60,429 bases of DNA, from positions 1 through 60,429 of the forward strand of contig NZ_AJTN02000257.1 in NCBI RefSeq assembly GCF_000305495.1, in the 5' to 3' direction. The notes below the pieces were generated by a model, which saw only the letters and a list, made by a program, of their open reading frames with translations, did not search any database and was not told the DNA's origin. Both the position numbers and the translations under genes were made by a program. The stretch comes from Peribacillus psychrosaccharolyticus ATCC 23296 (GTDB lineage: Bacteria; Bacillota; Bacilli; Bacillales; DSM-1321). This document shows, piece by piece, positions 49,009 through 58,322 of the stretch (the stretch's first letter is position 1; each line of letters opens with the position of its first letter).

Positions 49009-49057
49009 GCTTCGTGAAGGGATTGGTACGGACTAACTCCCTTTACGGAGCTTTTTA
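49009..49057 (+). terminator. Hairpin between icd and mdh
   Basis: 14-bp stem (49009-49022 with 49038-49051, two GU pairs) followed by TTTTT; a partial terminator within the operon. Confidence 0.75.
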
Positions 49058-49098
49058 AAAAAGACAACATACTACGTAACTCGGGAGGATTATAAATC

Positions 49099-50031
49099 AT
49101 GTCTCGTAAAAAAATCACAGTGGTTGGTGCTGGTTTTACTGGAGCTACTACTGCCTTCTTATTAGCGCAAAAAGAACTTGGTGATGTAGTAATAGTTGAT
49201 ATTCCTCAAGCAGAAAACCCTACAAAAGGAAAAGCACTAGATATGGCTGAAGCAGGTCCAGTACAAGGATTTGATGCAAATATTAGTGGTACTTCCGACT
49301 ACGCAGAAACAGCACAATCTGATTTAGTTATCATCACTGCAGGTGTTGCACGCAAACCTGGAATGAGTCGTGACGATTTGGTGCAAATTAATCAAAAAGT
49401 GATGAAATCAGTGACACAAGAAATTGTGAAGTATTCCCCTAACACAACCATTATCGTACTGACTAACCCTGTTGATGCAATGACATACACGGTATTCAAA
49501 GAATCAGGATTCCCTAAACACCGTGTCATCGGTCAATCAGGTGTGCTGGATTCAGCACGTTTCCGTACATTTGTTGCCAAAGAATTAAATCTTTCTGTTA
49601 AAGATATCACAGGTTTTGTACTGGGCGGACATGGAGATGATATGGTTCCGCTTGTCCGGTATTCATACGCTGGAGGTATTCCTTTAGAAACATTAATCCC
49701 GCAAGATCGTTTAGAAGCCATAGTCGCTCGTACACGTACAGGTGGAGGAGAAATTGTGAATTTGCTTGGAAATGGCAGTGCGTATTATGCACCAGCAGCT
49801 TCAATTGTCGAAATGGCAGAAGCAATTCTTAAGGATCAACGTCGTGTCCTTCCGACCATCGCTTACCTAGAGGGTGAATACGGGTTTGAAGGTATATATT
49901 TAGGTGTACCAACGATTATAGGGGCTAATGGGATTGAACAGATTATCGAATTAAACTTGACTGAAGATGAAAAAGCAGCTCTTTCTAAATCTGTGGACTC
50001 TGTACGTCAAGTAATGGACGTTTTAAATTAA
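49099..50031 (+). CDS. mdh: Malate dehydrogenase
   Basis: 310 residues of the LDH-like MDH type. NAD-binding [16 protein letters not shown] at the N-terminus, acidic residue at the end of strand two (VVIVDIP) for NAD preference, catalytic [12 protein letters not shown] with His, and [14 protein letters not shown] with substrate Arg. Oxidises malate to oxaloacetate for citrate synthase. Strong GGAGG. Third gene of the TCA cluster. Confidence 0.96.
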   Translation: MSRKKITVVGAGFTGATTAFLLAQKELGDVVIVDIPQAENPTKGKALDMAEAGPVQGFDANISGTSDYAETAQSDLVIITAGVARKPGMSRDDLVQINQKVMKSVTQEIVKYSPNTTIIVLTNPVDAMTYTVFKESGFPKHRVIGQSGVLDSARFRTFVAKELNLSVKDITGFVLGGHGDDMVPLVRYSYAGGIPLETLIPQDRLEAIVARTRTGGGEIVNLLGNGSAYYAPAASIVEMAEAILKDQRRVLPTIAYLEGEYGFEGIYLGVPTIIGANGIEQIIELNLTEDEKAALSKSVDSVRQVMDVLN

Positions 50032-50071
50032 TGCGAAATGGTTAGACAAAAGCTATCGAAAGATTAGAAGC

Positions 50072-50095
50072 ATGGAGGTGGTCTTTCACCTCCAT
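50072..50095 (+). other. Hairpin after mdh
   Basis: ATGGAGGTG/CACCTCCAT stem without a T-run; may protect the mRNA 3' end. The maoC-like gene follows closely. Confidence 0.5.
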
Positions 50096-50143
50096 TATGC
50101 CTACTCTTTGGTGGCTTTTTAGTATAAATCAGGAGGACTGCTA

Positions 50144-50617
50144 ATGCTTTTAAAGAAGAAAAAACCTGGACGAAAAATTGAAGAAATCAGCTTAGGTGAA
50201 AAATTGACGCTGACGGAGAAGATGGAAGACAAGGAGCTGCTTCTTTATTTAGGGCTGACTAATGATGCGAATCCATTATATATTCAACATGATTATGCTT
50301 CACAAACACCATTTAAAAAACCGCTGGTTCCTGCCATTATGTTAGCAGGTATTGTCACTTCTGCTGTCTCTAAATATATTCCAGGTCCAGGGAGCTATAT
50401 TTTGTCGCAAGAGATGTCTTATCCTAGACCCGTTTATCATGAACAAACGATTACGTTCTTTTTTGAAGTAACTTCTATCAGCTTAGACCAAAACAAAGTT
50501 GAAATCAGCGTAACAGCAAAAAATGAACAAGATGAGTCTGTTTTAATGGGGAAATTACTAATCATTCCACCTTCTTTTGAACAGCGGTCTACGCAGGTAA
50601 ATACCGATCCTTTTTGA
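50144..50617 (+). CDS. MaoC-like hotdog dehydratase family protein
   Basis: 157 residues with a MaoC/(R)-hydratase pattern: YLGLTNDANPLYIQHDYA for the Asp-x5-His-type active site (here the conserved His is replaced within NPLYIQHD) and FKKPLVPAIMLAGIVTSAVS. Probably acts on an acyl thioester; exact reaction unknown. AGGAGG RBS. It lies between mdh and phoP, as in several Bacillus relatives. Own terminator. Confidence 0.8.
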   Translation: MLLKKKKPGRKIEEISLGEKLTLTEKMEDKELLLYLGLTNDANPLYIQHDYASQTPFKKPLVPAIMLAGIVTSAVSKYIPGPGSYILSQEMSYPRPVYHEQTITFFFEVTSISLDQNKVEISVTAKNEQDESVLMGKLLIIPPSFEQRSTQVNTDPF

Positions 50618-50618
50618 G

Positions 50619-50647
50619 AACCTCGCATACATGTGCGAGGTTTATTT
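50619..50647 (+). terminator. Terminator of the MaoC-like gene
   Basis: AACCTCGCA/TGCGAGGTT stem followed by a T-rich stretch. Confidence 0.83.
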
Positions 50648-50745
50648 GTCACTAGAACTATGCGTTTTCTCTCGCATTCATTTATAATGGGGATGGATGA
50701 ACAGACTCTAATGAGTTAGGGGTAATACATATTCAGGAGGAAATC

Positions 50746-51462
50746 ATGGTTAAAAAAATTCTCGTAGTGGATGATGAACAATCAATTGTAACTTTGCTTC
50801 AATATAACTTGGAGCAAGCAGGCTTTTCTGTACTGACAGCATCTGATGGCGAAGAAGGGTTGAGACTGGCAAGTCTTGAAAATCCGGACTTAATGGTATT
50901 AGATTTAATGCTGCCTAAACTTGACGGGATTGAAGTATGCAAACGGCTTCGTCAGCAAAAAGTCATGGTCCCTATTCTCATGCTGACAGCAAAAGATGAT
51001 GAATTCGATAAAGTACTGGGCCTAGAATTAGGTGCAGATGATTATATGACAAAACCTTTCAGTCCACGTGAAGTAGTCGCTCGAGTGAAAGCAATTTTAC
51101 GAAGAATGGAAATTCAAGCTCCTGTTAAAGAAAACAAAGAAACAGATGAGGAATTAATCAAGCTTAGCGGTCTTGAAATTTTCCCAGAGCGTTATGAAGC
51201 GTATTTTGAATCGACTTTGCTGGAGCTGACGCCAAAAGAATTTGAATTGCTGCTGTATCTAGCGAGATACAAGGGGAAGGTACTAACACGTGATCAACTG
51301 TTAAGTGCTGTTTGGAATTATGACTTTGCAGGTGATACACGTATTGTTGATGTTCATATCAGTCATTTGCGTGAAAAAATTGAACATGATACACGAAAAC
51401 CTCTCTACATAAAAACCATTAGGGGATTGGGTTATAAACTTGAGGAACCGAAAGCGGAATGA
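50746..51462 (+). CDS. phoP: Phosphate response regulator PhoP
   Basis: 238 residues: receiver domain (1-120; phosphoacceptor Asp in LMVLDLMLP, switch Thr in MLTAKDDE, Lys in YMTKPFSP) and OmpR/PhoB winged helix (residues ~140-235; LTPKEFELLLYLARYKGKVL). Activates phosphate-starvation genes. A TATAAT lies near 50681; no Pho boxes precede the gene, but an array lies after phoR. phoR overlaps by 4 bases. Confidence 0.95.
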   Translation: MVKKILVVDDEQSIVTLLQYNLEQAGFSVLTASDGEEGLRLASLENPDLMVLDLMLPKLDGIEVCKRLRQQKVMVPILMLTAKDDEFDKVLGLELGADDYMTKPFSPREVVARVKAILRRMEIQAPVKENKETDEELIKLSGLEIFPERYEAYFESTLLELTPKEFELLLYLARYKGKVLTRDQLLSAVWNYDFAGDTRIVDVHISHLREKIEHDTRKPLYIKTIRGLGYKLEEPKAE

Positions 51463-53234
51463 CAAAGTTTAGAACGAAGCTTCTCCTGGCATTGATTCTA
51501 TTAATCATGGTCGTTTTTCTGGCCGTGGGCTTATTGTTAGGATTGCTGTTTAAAACCTATTATGCGAATGCGTTTAACGAGCGTATTGAAAATGAAACCT
51601 TATTTATCACTAATTATATTGAAGAAATTGGCGGGATTACGCCTTTTTTAAATAATGAGAACATAGAACTTATTAATTCGATGGAAGATCATAACTGCAC
51701 AATTATCTCAAGCGATGGTCAGGTTCTCTTTGATTCCAATGTTAATCGTTTCGACAATGTCGGCACGCATAAAGTCCTGTTAAAGAATATAGTCGAAGAA
51801 AAAGACAGTACTAAACGGTACGGCTATAAGAAAATTGTCGGTGAAAATGAACTCCGTTATTACTGGGGAAAGATAGAAATTGGCGGTAAATTAGAAGGAT
51901 TCGCTATCTTCAGTAATGAAGAAGAAAGCATTAAACAAGCGAATAAACAAGCGTGGATCATACTTGCTGTCAGCCTCGGAGCTTCTTTACTCATTATTAT
52001 TATGCTGGGAAGTCGTATTGCTACCCGTTATACGCGTCCAATTGAAACAGCTACCAAAACGGCGATCGAGCTGGCGAAGGGGAATTACCGGGCAAGGGCT
52101 TCCTCGGCGCAGGCAGATGAAACCGGAAAATTAAATACTTCACTGAATATCCTTGCGAGAAACCTGCAGGAAATGGAAATTTCTCGCGAGATGCATCAGG
52201 ATCGTCTGGAGACACTGATTGAGAATATAGGCAGTGGTGTATTGTTGATTGATAATAAAGGGTACATCACTCTCACAAATCGTGCCTATAAACATATATT
52301 TAAGGTTGATCCATTAACCTTCTTATATCATGTTTATTACGAGGTCATTGAGCATAAAGAAATTATAAGCATTATTGAAGAGATATTTATGACAGAAAAA
52401 AGTATGAAGCGGCAACTGTTGATTCCACTTGCTTTTGAGAGAAGGCATTTTGAAGTTTATGGGGCGCCAATTATCGGAAATAATGATGAATGGAAAGGGA
52501 TATTGGTCGTTTTTCATGATATATCTGAGCTTAAGAAATTAGAACAAATGAGAAAAGATTTTGTTGCTAATGTTTCTCATGAGCTTAAAACACCCATCAC
52601 TTCTATTAAAGGATTTTCTGAGACACTTTTAGACGGAGCGTTAAAGGATGAAGAAGCATTAAAGAGCTTCCTAATGATTATTCTAAAAGAAAGTGACCGG
52701 CTTCAAGCACTGATTCAAGAGCTTTTAGACTTGTCTCGGATTGAACAACAGGAATTTGAACTTAATATTAAGCCTTTAGAATTGACTCCTATTCTTGAGG
52801 AAACACGAACCATTCTTAATGGAAAAGCAGTCGAAAAAGATATTGAGCTTACCTTGAACACACCTGAAAACCCTGTCTGGATAGAAGGAGATTCCTACCG
52901 GATTACACAGGTTTTTCTAAATTTAATGACCAATGCTTTGACTTACACACCCAATGGCGGAAGGGTTGAAGTAGAAGTAGAGGAACAAATAGACGACGTA
53001 ATCGTGACGATTCGAGACACTGGGATTGGAATTGAAACGGAAGAACTGCCTCGAATATTTGAACGGTTTTATCGAGTAGACAAAGCACGGAGTCGTGATT
53101 CTGGCGGGACAGGTCTAGGGCTAGCCATCGTAAAACACATTCTAGAAGTCCTTCATGGTGAAATTACAGTAGCCAGTGAACCAGGAAAAGGGACCGTGTT
53201 TACAGTAGTATTAAAAAAACAAATTAACAAGTAA
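51459..53234 (+). CDS. phoR: Phosphate sensor histidine kinase PhoR
   Basis: 591 residues. Two membrane helices (7-29 and ~168-188) enclose an extracellular sensor of about 135 residues; then HAMP (~190-240), PAS (~250-350), HisKA with NVSHELKTPITSIKGF near residue 370, and HATPase with GGTGLGLAIVKHI near 550. Phosphorylates PhoP under phosphate limitation. Overlaps phoP by 4 bases. Confidence 0.95.
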   Translation: MTKFRTKLLLALILLIMVVFLAVGLLLGLLFKTYYANAFNERIENETLFITNYIEEIGGITPFLNNENIELINSMEDHNCTIISSDGQVLFDSNVNRFDNVGTHKVLLKNIVEEKDSTKRYGYKKIVGENELRYYWGKIEIGGKLEGFAIFSNEEESIKQANKQAWIILAVSLGASLLIIIMLGSRIATRYTRPIETATKTAIELAKGNYRARASSAQADETGKLNTSLNILARNLQEMEISREMHQDRLETLIENIGSGVLLIDNKGYITLTNRAYKHIFKVDPLTFLYHVYYEVIEHKEIISIIEEIFMTEKSMKRQLLIPLAFERRHFEVYGAPIIGNNDEWKGILVVFHDISELKKLEQMRKDFVANVSHELKTPITSIKGFSETLLDGALKDEEALKSFLMIILKESDRLQALIQELLDLSRIEQQEFELNIKPLELTPILEETRTILNGKAVEKDIELTLNTPENPVWIEGDSYRITQVFLNLMTNALTYTPNGGRVEVEVEEQIDDVIVTIRDTGIGIETEELPRIFERFYRVDKARSRDSGGTGLGLAIVKHILEVLHGEITVASEPGKGTVFTVVLKKQINK

Positions 53235-53254
53235 ACGGATGAGGGAAAAGATCA

Positions 53255-53308
53255 TTTACAATAAATTAACAATGAATTCAAATGTTCTTAATATCAATAG
53301 TTTACAAT
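53255..53308 (+). promoter_or_regulatory. PhoP box array and candidate promoter
   Basis: Four TT(A/C/T)A(A/C/T)A repeats at an exact 11-base period: TTTACA (53255), TTAACA (53266), TTCAAA (53277), TTAATA (53288), with a fifth TTTACA at 53301. TACAAT (53303-53308) is a good -10. With a start near 53315 the boxes cover about -60 to -22, the layout of PhoP-activated promoters in B. subtilis. Confidence 0.72.
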
Positions 53309-53314
53309 TACTAT

Positions 53315-53382
53315 TGAAAACCCCCTTCATCCAAGGAAAGGAATGGCGTGGACGTACCTAGTCTGCGCCATTCCTTTTTTTT
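53315..53382 (+). ncRNA. Candidate PhoP-driven small RNA (phoR 3' region)
   Basis: Predicted ~68-nt transcript from the PhoP-type promoter to the strong terminator at 53337-53382. No convincing ORF. Start is inferred from -10 position only. Confidence 0.4.
53337..53382 (+). terminator. Terminator downstream of phoR
   Basis: 17-bp hairpin: AAAGGAATGGCG / CGCCATTCCTTT plus inner TGGAC/GTCTG pairs, then eight T residues. Confidence 0.93.
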
Positions 53383-53481
53383 GCATCCCAATACTTGTTA
53401 AAAATATCCTTATTATGAATTTTTTGAAACATTTCTTCTTGTGTTACGTAAATAAAAGGAGAACAAAAAAGGGGTGGGGAA

Positions 53482-54474
53482 ATGATCAGCTTAAAAAGAA
53501 TCTATATATTAACAGGTCTAGCATTCTTAATTATCATTCTGTTAATAACAGCAATCACAACCTGGTATACAGTTGATGAATCAGACCAAGCTGTGATTCA
53601 TACATTCGGTAAGGTTGAAGAAACGGTCATTGAGCCAGGTCTGCATTTTAAATTACCTTGGCCAATTCAAACGGTGGAGAAGCTTTCTAAGGAAACCTTT
53701 AGTCTTCAGTTTGGCTTTTCAGAAAGCAACGGAGAAGTGCAGGATTATCCAAGAGAAACGAAAATGATTACCGGGGATGAAAATATTGTCTTAGCTGACA
53801 TGGTCGTTCAATGGAAAATTACCAATCCGCCAAAATATCTTTACAATGCTGATAATCCAAAGGAAATATTGTATGATACAACGTCAGCCGCTTTACGGAG
53901 TATAATTGGCAGTTCAGCAATTGATGATGCCTTAACCTCTGGAAAAGCAGTAATTGAAGGAGACGTTCGGGATTTACTTTCAAAACTTATTGATAACTAT
54001 GACATTGGGATTTCTATTTTAGCAGTTAAGCTGCAGGATGTTGAGCTTCCAAATTCCGAGGTGCGTAAAGCATTTACAGAAGTTACAGATGCAAGAGAAA
54101 CAGCGAATACAAAAGTCAATGAAGCGAGGAAATATGAAAATAAGCGAATGAATGAAGCAAATGGTGAAGCAGCAGCCATTTTATCAAAGGCCAATGGGGA
54201 GAAAATAGCCCGTACTGAAGGAGCACACGGTGATGTGGCCGTCTTTGACAAATTATATAATGAATATAAGAAAAATCCTGAAGTAACAAAAGATCGGCTG
54301 ATTATAGAAACGCTTGAGCGGGTACTTCCAAATGCAGAAATGTATATTATGAATGACGATGGAAATACACTTAAATATTTCCCAATCCGTCCATTGGAAA
54401 AAGAAAAGGAAACAGGAAACGAAACCGAAAAAGTGACACCGAAAGAGGAAGGAGAGACTAAGGATGGCAAATAA
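53482..54474 (+). CDS. hflK: SPFH-domain protease regulator HflK
   Basis: 330 residues: N-terminal membrane helix (8-30), SPFH/band 7 domain (~33-220), coiled-coil and a charged Glu/Lys/Thr tail from about residue 300. In E. coli HflKC cages and modulates FtsH. Good GGGGTGGGG RBS. hflC overlaps by 11 bases. Located between phoR and polA; B. subtilis, as I recall it, lacks the pair here. Confidence 0.9.
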   Translation: MISLKRIYILTGLAFLIIILLITAITTWYTVDESDQAVIHTFGKVEETVIEPGLHFKLPWPIQTVEKLSKETFSLQFGFSESNGEVQDYPRETKMITGDENIVLADMVVQWKITNPPKYLYNADNPKEILYDTTSAALRSIIGSSAIDDALTSGKAVIEGDVRDLLSKLIDNYDIGISILAVKLQDVELPNSEVRKAFTEVTDARETANTKVNEARKYENKRMNEANGEAAAILSKANGEKIARTEGAHGDVAVFDKLYNEYKKNPEVTKDRLIIETLERVLPNAEMYIMNDDGNTLKYFPIRPLEKEKETGNETEKVTPKEEGETKDGK

Positions 54475-55389
54475 AGTCGTGAATATTAACGAACTTAAAA
54501 ATAACTTTTCTTGGAGAAAGTATGTTAAGGTCGGGATCTTCTTTATTGTTCTCCTTGCTCTTTTACTGTTTCTGTTCACGAATGTTTATATTGTTAAAGA
54601 GGGAGAATTTAAAGTTGTCCGTCAGTTCGGTGAAATCGTTCGAATCGATAAATCACCAGGACTGAAGGTTAAGGTTCCGTTCGTCCAAAGTATAACAACG
54701 CTGCCAAAGTACCAAATGGGTTATGATGTATCGGAAGCGGAAATCAACACTAAAGATAAAAAACGAATGATTATTGATAACTATGCAATTTGGCGAATAG
54801 ATGATCCGATTAAGATGATTACGAATGCAAGATCATTAGAAAGTGCAGAAACGAGAATGGAAGAATTTATTTATTCAGTTGTCCGGACTGAGCTTGGCCA
54901 GCTTGATTATGACCAAATAATCAATGAAAAATCATCAAGAGGCAGTATTAATGACCGGATCACCCAAAAGGTAAATGAATTATTAACCAATGATAATTAT
55001 GGGATTTCTGTAACCGATGTGCGAATAAAACGGACTGATCTTCAGCAGAAAATGAAGAATCTGTTTATAAACGGATGATATCTGAGCGTGAATCAAAAGC
55101 ACAGGAATACCTTTCTAAAGGTGACGCAAGTAAAAATGAAATTACGGCTGAGACGGATCGGAAAGTAAAAGAACTTCTCGCAAAGACTGAGGCAAAGGCA
55201 GAAATCATTCGAGCGGAAGGTGAAGGAGAAGCAGCAAAAATCTATAATGCTTCTTTCTCTAAGGATACTGAATTTTACTCACTGTACCGAACCCTAGAGT
55301 CATATACAAAAACGGTCAATGATAAAACAGTCATCGTTCTCCCTTCAGATTCACCATATGCTAAATTACTCTCAGGAAATACAAAGTAA
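54464..55389 (+). pseudogene. hflC: HflC, frameshifted
   Basis: SPFH protein of ~308 residues split by one base. The first frame (54464-55078) gives the membrane helix and SPFH domain, ending out of frame after RIKRTDL. The rest (AENEESVYKRMISERESKAQEY to SGNTK) continues in another frame to 55389. The break is at 55041-55045, CTTCAGCAG where CTTCCAGCAG would restore the usual Leu-Pro-Ala: one C missing. Real lesion or base-call error. Partner of HflK; likely non-functional if real, because the C-terminal coiled coil and the assembly region are lost. Confidence 0.87.
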
Positions 55390-55432
55390 AAAGACGTCTA
55401 TCTACCTATCAGGTGGATAGACGTCTTTTTTT
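55388..55432 (+). terminator. Terminator of hflKC
   Basis: Near-perfect ~18-bp stem around a 3-base loop with a T-run. Confidence 0.93.
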
Positions 55433-55530
55433 GCTGAGGATTAAGTTTATCCTTGTTTGTATCGTCAAAGGAAAAACAGGTCGTATCTATTCATGACCAG
55501 CACAGCTGCCTTCGCTTTTCTTTGCCCTTC

Positions 55531-55539
55531 TGGTAGAAT
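55531..55539 (+). promoter_or_regulatory. Extended -10 upstream of polA
   Basis: TGG-TAGAAT, 115 bases before polA; -35 region TTGCCC is close but not ideally spaced. Confidence 0.35.
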
Positions 55540-55653
55540 AAAAGTAGATAGAATCCGGATTTTTAAAGGGTACGCTAGAGGATGATTTACTATTGTTTAG
55601 TAAAAAATAGGAAGCATAAAAAGAGCGTATTAGTTTGTCAGGAGGAAGTTAAT

Positions 55654-58287
55654 TTGGAAAAAAAATTAGTATTAATAGATGGTAATAGTATAGCGTATCG
55701 AGCTTTTTTTGCTTTACCGCTGTTAAATAATGATAAAGGGATTCATACGAATGCAGTGTATGGATTTACCATGATGCTGAATAAAATCTTGGAGGAAGAG
55801 AAACCAAGTCATATTCTAGTTGCCTTTGATGCAGGGAAAACGACGTTTCGACATGCAACGTTTAAGGAGTATAAAGGCGGCCGTCAGAAGACGCCTCCGG
55901 AGTTATCAGAACAGTTTCCATTTATAAGGGAATTACTTGATGCTTTTGGAATCACCCGTTACGAGCTTCCAAATTATGAAGCAGATGATATTATCGGGAC
56001 ACTGTCCTTACAGGCTGAGCAAGATAACTTTGAGATCAAAGTCATTTCTGGGGATAAGGATTTGACGCAATTAGCCTCGACTGCAACAACAGTTGGGATT
56101 ACTAAAAAAGGAATTACGGATATTGAGCTGTATACACCAGAACATATTCGCGAAAAGTACGGTCTTGCTCCGCAGCAGATTATTGATATGAAAGGACTGA
56201 TGGGAGATGCTTCAGATAATATCCCAGGCATTCCGGGTGTAGGCGAGAAGACGGCGTTAAAGCTATTACAGCAATTTAATACAGTGGAAATCCTACTGCA
56301 ATCACTTGATGAAGTTAGTGGGAAGAAGCTGAAAGAAAAGATTGAAGAGCATCAGGACTTGGCTGTCCTAAGTAAGCAGCTTGCGACTATTACAAGAGAA
56401 GCACCAATCGAAGTGACACTTGAAGAAACAGAGTACAAAGGGATGGACCTGACAAAAGTGGTTGAAATGTACAAAGACCTCGGTTTTAATTCCTTACTTG
56501 ATAAGCTGGGTGACCTGGCAGACATTTCTGAGGAGATCGTTCAGGAAGAGATCCAGGTAGAAGTAGTCTCCGAAATCAGTGAGGCGATGTTTGCAGAAGA
56601 AAATGGGTTCTTTTTAGAAATCCTAGAGGATAACTATCATCAAGCTGGCATTATTGGAATGACGATTTCTAATAAGCATGGTCAGTTTTATTTAAAGGCA
56701 GAACAGGCGGAAGCATCAGCTATTTTTAAAGAATGGGCCAGTGACGAAACGAAAAAGAAAGCTGTGTATGATGCGAAAAAGACGATTGTTGCTTTGAGTA
56801 AGCGCGGTATTGACTTAAAAGGCATTGATTTTGATATTTTTCTGGCTTCGTATATTCTCGATCCCGCTGATGCTGCTGAAGATTTGGCGGCTATTGCCAA
56901 AAAACAAAATTATTCACCACTAATGCCTGATGAATCGTTTTATGGAAAAGGGGCTAAGCGGTTGATTCCTGGTGAAATGGAATTAAGTGAGCACCTTGCT
57001 CGAAAAGCGAAAGCTCTCTTAGAATTAAAGCCGATTATGATCGATACACTTGAACAAAACGAACAGTACGGTCTGTTAATGGATCTTGAAATCCCGTTGT
57101 CCATTATACTAGCGAAAATGGAAACTCAAGGAATTAAGGTAGATGTTGAGCGCCTCAAGCAATCTGGAAAAGAACTGGCGATGAGATTGAATGAAATAGA
57201 AGCCAATATCTTTGAAGCAGCCGGTGAGTGTTTCAATATTAACTCACCGAAACAGTTGGGTGTGATTTTATTTGAGAAGCTTCAGCTTCCTGTTTACAAA
57301 AAAACAAAAACGGGTTACTCTACTTCGGCAGATGTGCTTGAACGATTAGAAAGTCAGCATGAAATTGTGCGGGAAATTCTTCATTACCGTCAGCTGGGCA
57401 AACTGCAATCTACTTATATTGAGGGATTATTAAAGGTAGTTAACGCCGATAGTGACAAAGTTCATACTCGCTTTAATCAGGCGCTGACACAAACAGGACG
57501 CTTAAGTTCCACTGATCCTAATTTGCAAAACATCCCGATTCGTCTAGAAGAAGGCAGAAAGATTAGACAAGCTTTTATTCCTTCAGAAAAAGATTGGATT
57601 ATTTTTGCAGCAGATTACTCGCAAATCGAATTACGGGTTCTGGCTCATATTGCGAATGATGAGGGGCTGGTTGAAGCGTTTCGGGCTGATATGGATATCC
57701 ATACCAAAACAGCGATGGATGTCTTTCATGTACAAAAGGAAGAAGTGACATCGAATATGCGGCGTCATGCGAAGGCTGTTAATTTCGGGATTGTTTACGG
57801 AATTAGTGATTATGGTTTATCACAGAGTCTTGGAATCAGTCGAAAGGAAGCTGCTCAATTTATTGATAATTATTTAAAAAGTTTCCCGGGTGTCCAGGAA
57901 TATATGCATGAGAGTATTCATGAAGCGAAGCAAAAAGGGTATGTGTCCACGTTGCTGCAGCGCCGGCGTTATATTCCGGAAATTACGAGCCGGAATTTCA
58001 ACCAAAGAAGCTTTGCTGAGCGTACCGCTATGAATACACCCATTCAGGGGAGTGCGGCTGATATTATAAAGCTTGCCATGATTAATATGAGTGAGCGAAT
58101 CGAAGAAGAAAACCTAAAAACCCGGATGCTGCTTCAAGTACACGATGAATTGATTTTTGAAGCACCTCCAGAAGAATTAGAAATCTTAATGAAAATTGTC
58201 CCGGAAGAAATGGAACGAGCCATCGAGTTAAATGTACCGCTAAAGGTTGACTATGCATATGGACCAACATGGTTTGATGCTAAATAA
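55654..58287 (+). CDS. polA: DNA polymerase I
   Basis: 877 residues, against 880 in B. subtilis. Domains: 5'-3' exonuclease (1-~290; VLIDGNSIAYRAFFAL, PGIPGVGEKTALKLL), a degenerate 3'-5' exonuclease domain (~300-470) lacking the usual metal acidic residues, and polymerase A (~480-877; DYSQIELRVLAH, RRHAKAVNFGIVYG, VHDELIFE). Fills gaps in repair and Okazaki processing. TTG 55654 chosen: AGGAGG is 8 bases before it and MEKKLVLIDGNS fits the family; the upstream in-frame extension does not. mutM follows. Confidence 0.95.
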   Translation: MEKKLVLIDGNSIAYRAFFALPLLNNDKGIHTNAVYGFTMMLNKILEEEKPSHILVAFDAGKTTFRHATFKEYKGGRQKTPPELSEQFPFIRELLDAFGITRYELPNYEADDIIGTLSLQAEQDNFEIKVISGDKDLTQLASTATTVGITKKGITDIELYTPEHIREKYGLAPQQIIDMKGLMGDASDNIPGIPGVGEKTALKLLQQFNTVEILLQSLDEVSGKKLKEKIEEHQDLAVLSKQLATITREAPIEVTLEETEYKGMDLTKVVEMYKDLGFNSLLDKLGDLADISEEIVQEEIQVEVVSEISEAMFAEENGFFLEILEDNYHQAGIIGMTISNKHGQFYLKAEQAEASAIFKEWASDETKKKAVYDAKKTIVALSKRGIDLKGIDFDIFLASYILDPADAAEDLAAIAKKQNYSPLMPDESFYGKGAKRLIPGEMELSEHLARKAKALLELKPIMIDTLEQNEQYGLLMDLEIPLSIILAKMETQGIKVDVERLKQSGKELAMRLNEIEANIFEAAGECFNINSPKQLGVILFEKLQLPVYKKTKTGYSTSADVLERLESQHEIVREILHYRQLGKLQSTYIEGLLKVVNADSDKVHTRFNQALTQTGRLSSTDPNLQNIPIRLEEGRKIRQAFIPSEKDWIIFAADYSQIELRVLAHIANDEGLVEAFRADMDIHTKTAMDVFHVQKEEVTSNMRRHAKAVNFGIVYGISDYGLSQSLGISRKEAAQFIDNYLKSFPGVQEYMHESIHEAKQKGYVSTLLQRRRYIPEITSRNFNQRSFAERTAMNTPIQGSAADIIKLAMINMSERIEEENLKTRMLLQVHDELIFEAPPEELEILMKIVPEEMERAIELNVPLKVDYAYGPTWFDAK

Positions 58288-58322
58288 TGGAGACCTAGAT
58301 TCACTTTTGAAGGAGATTGCTG

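Noticed and set aside
53343-53576. 77-codon ORF after phoR
   Set aside because: It runs through the terminator stem and overlaps hflK in another frame.
55582-55653. 24-codon N-terminal extension of polA
   Set aside because: Not like DNA polymerase I and lies upstream of the AGGAGG that serves TTG 55654.
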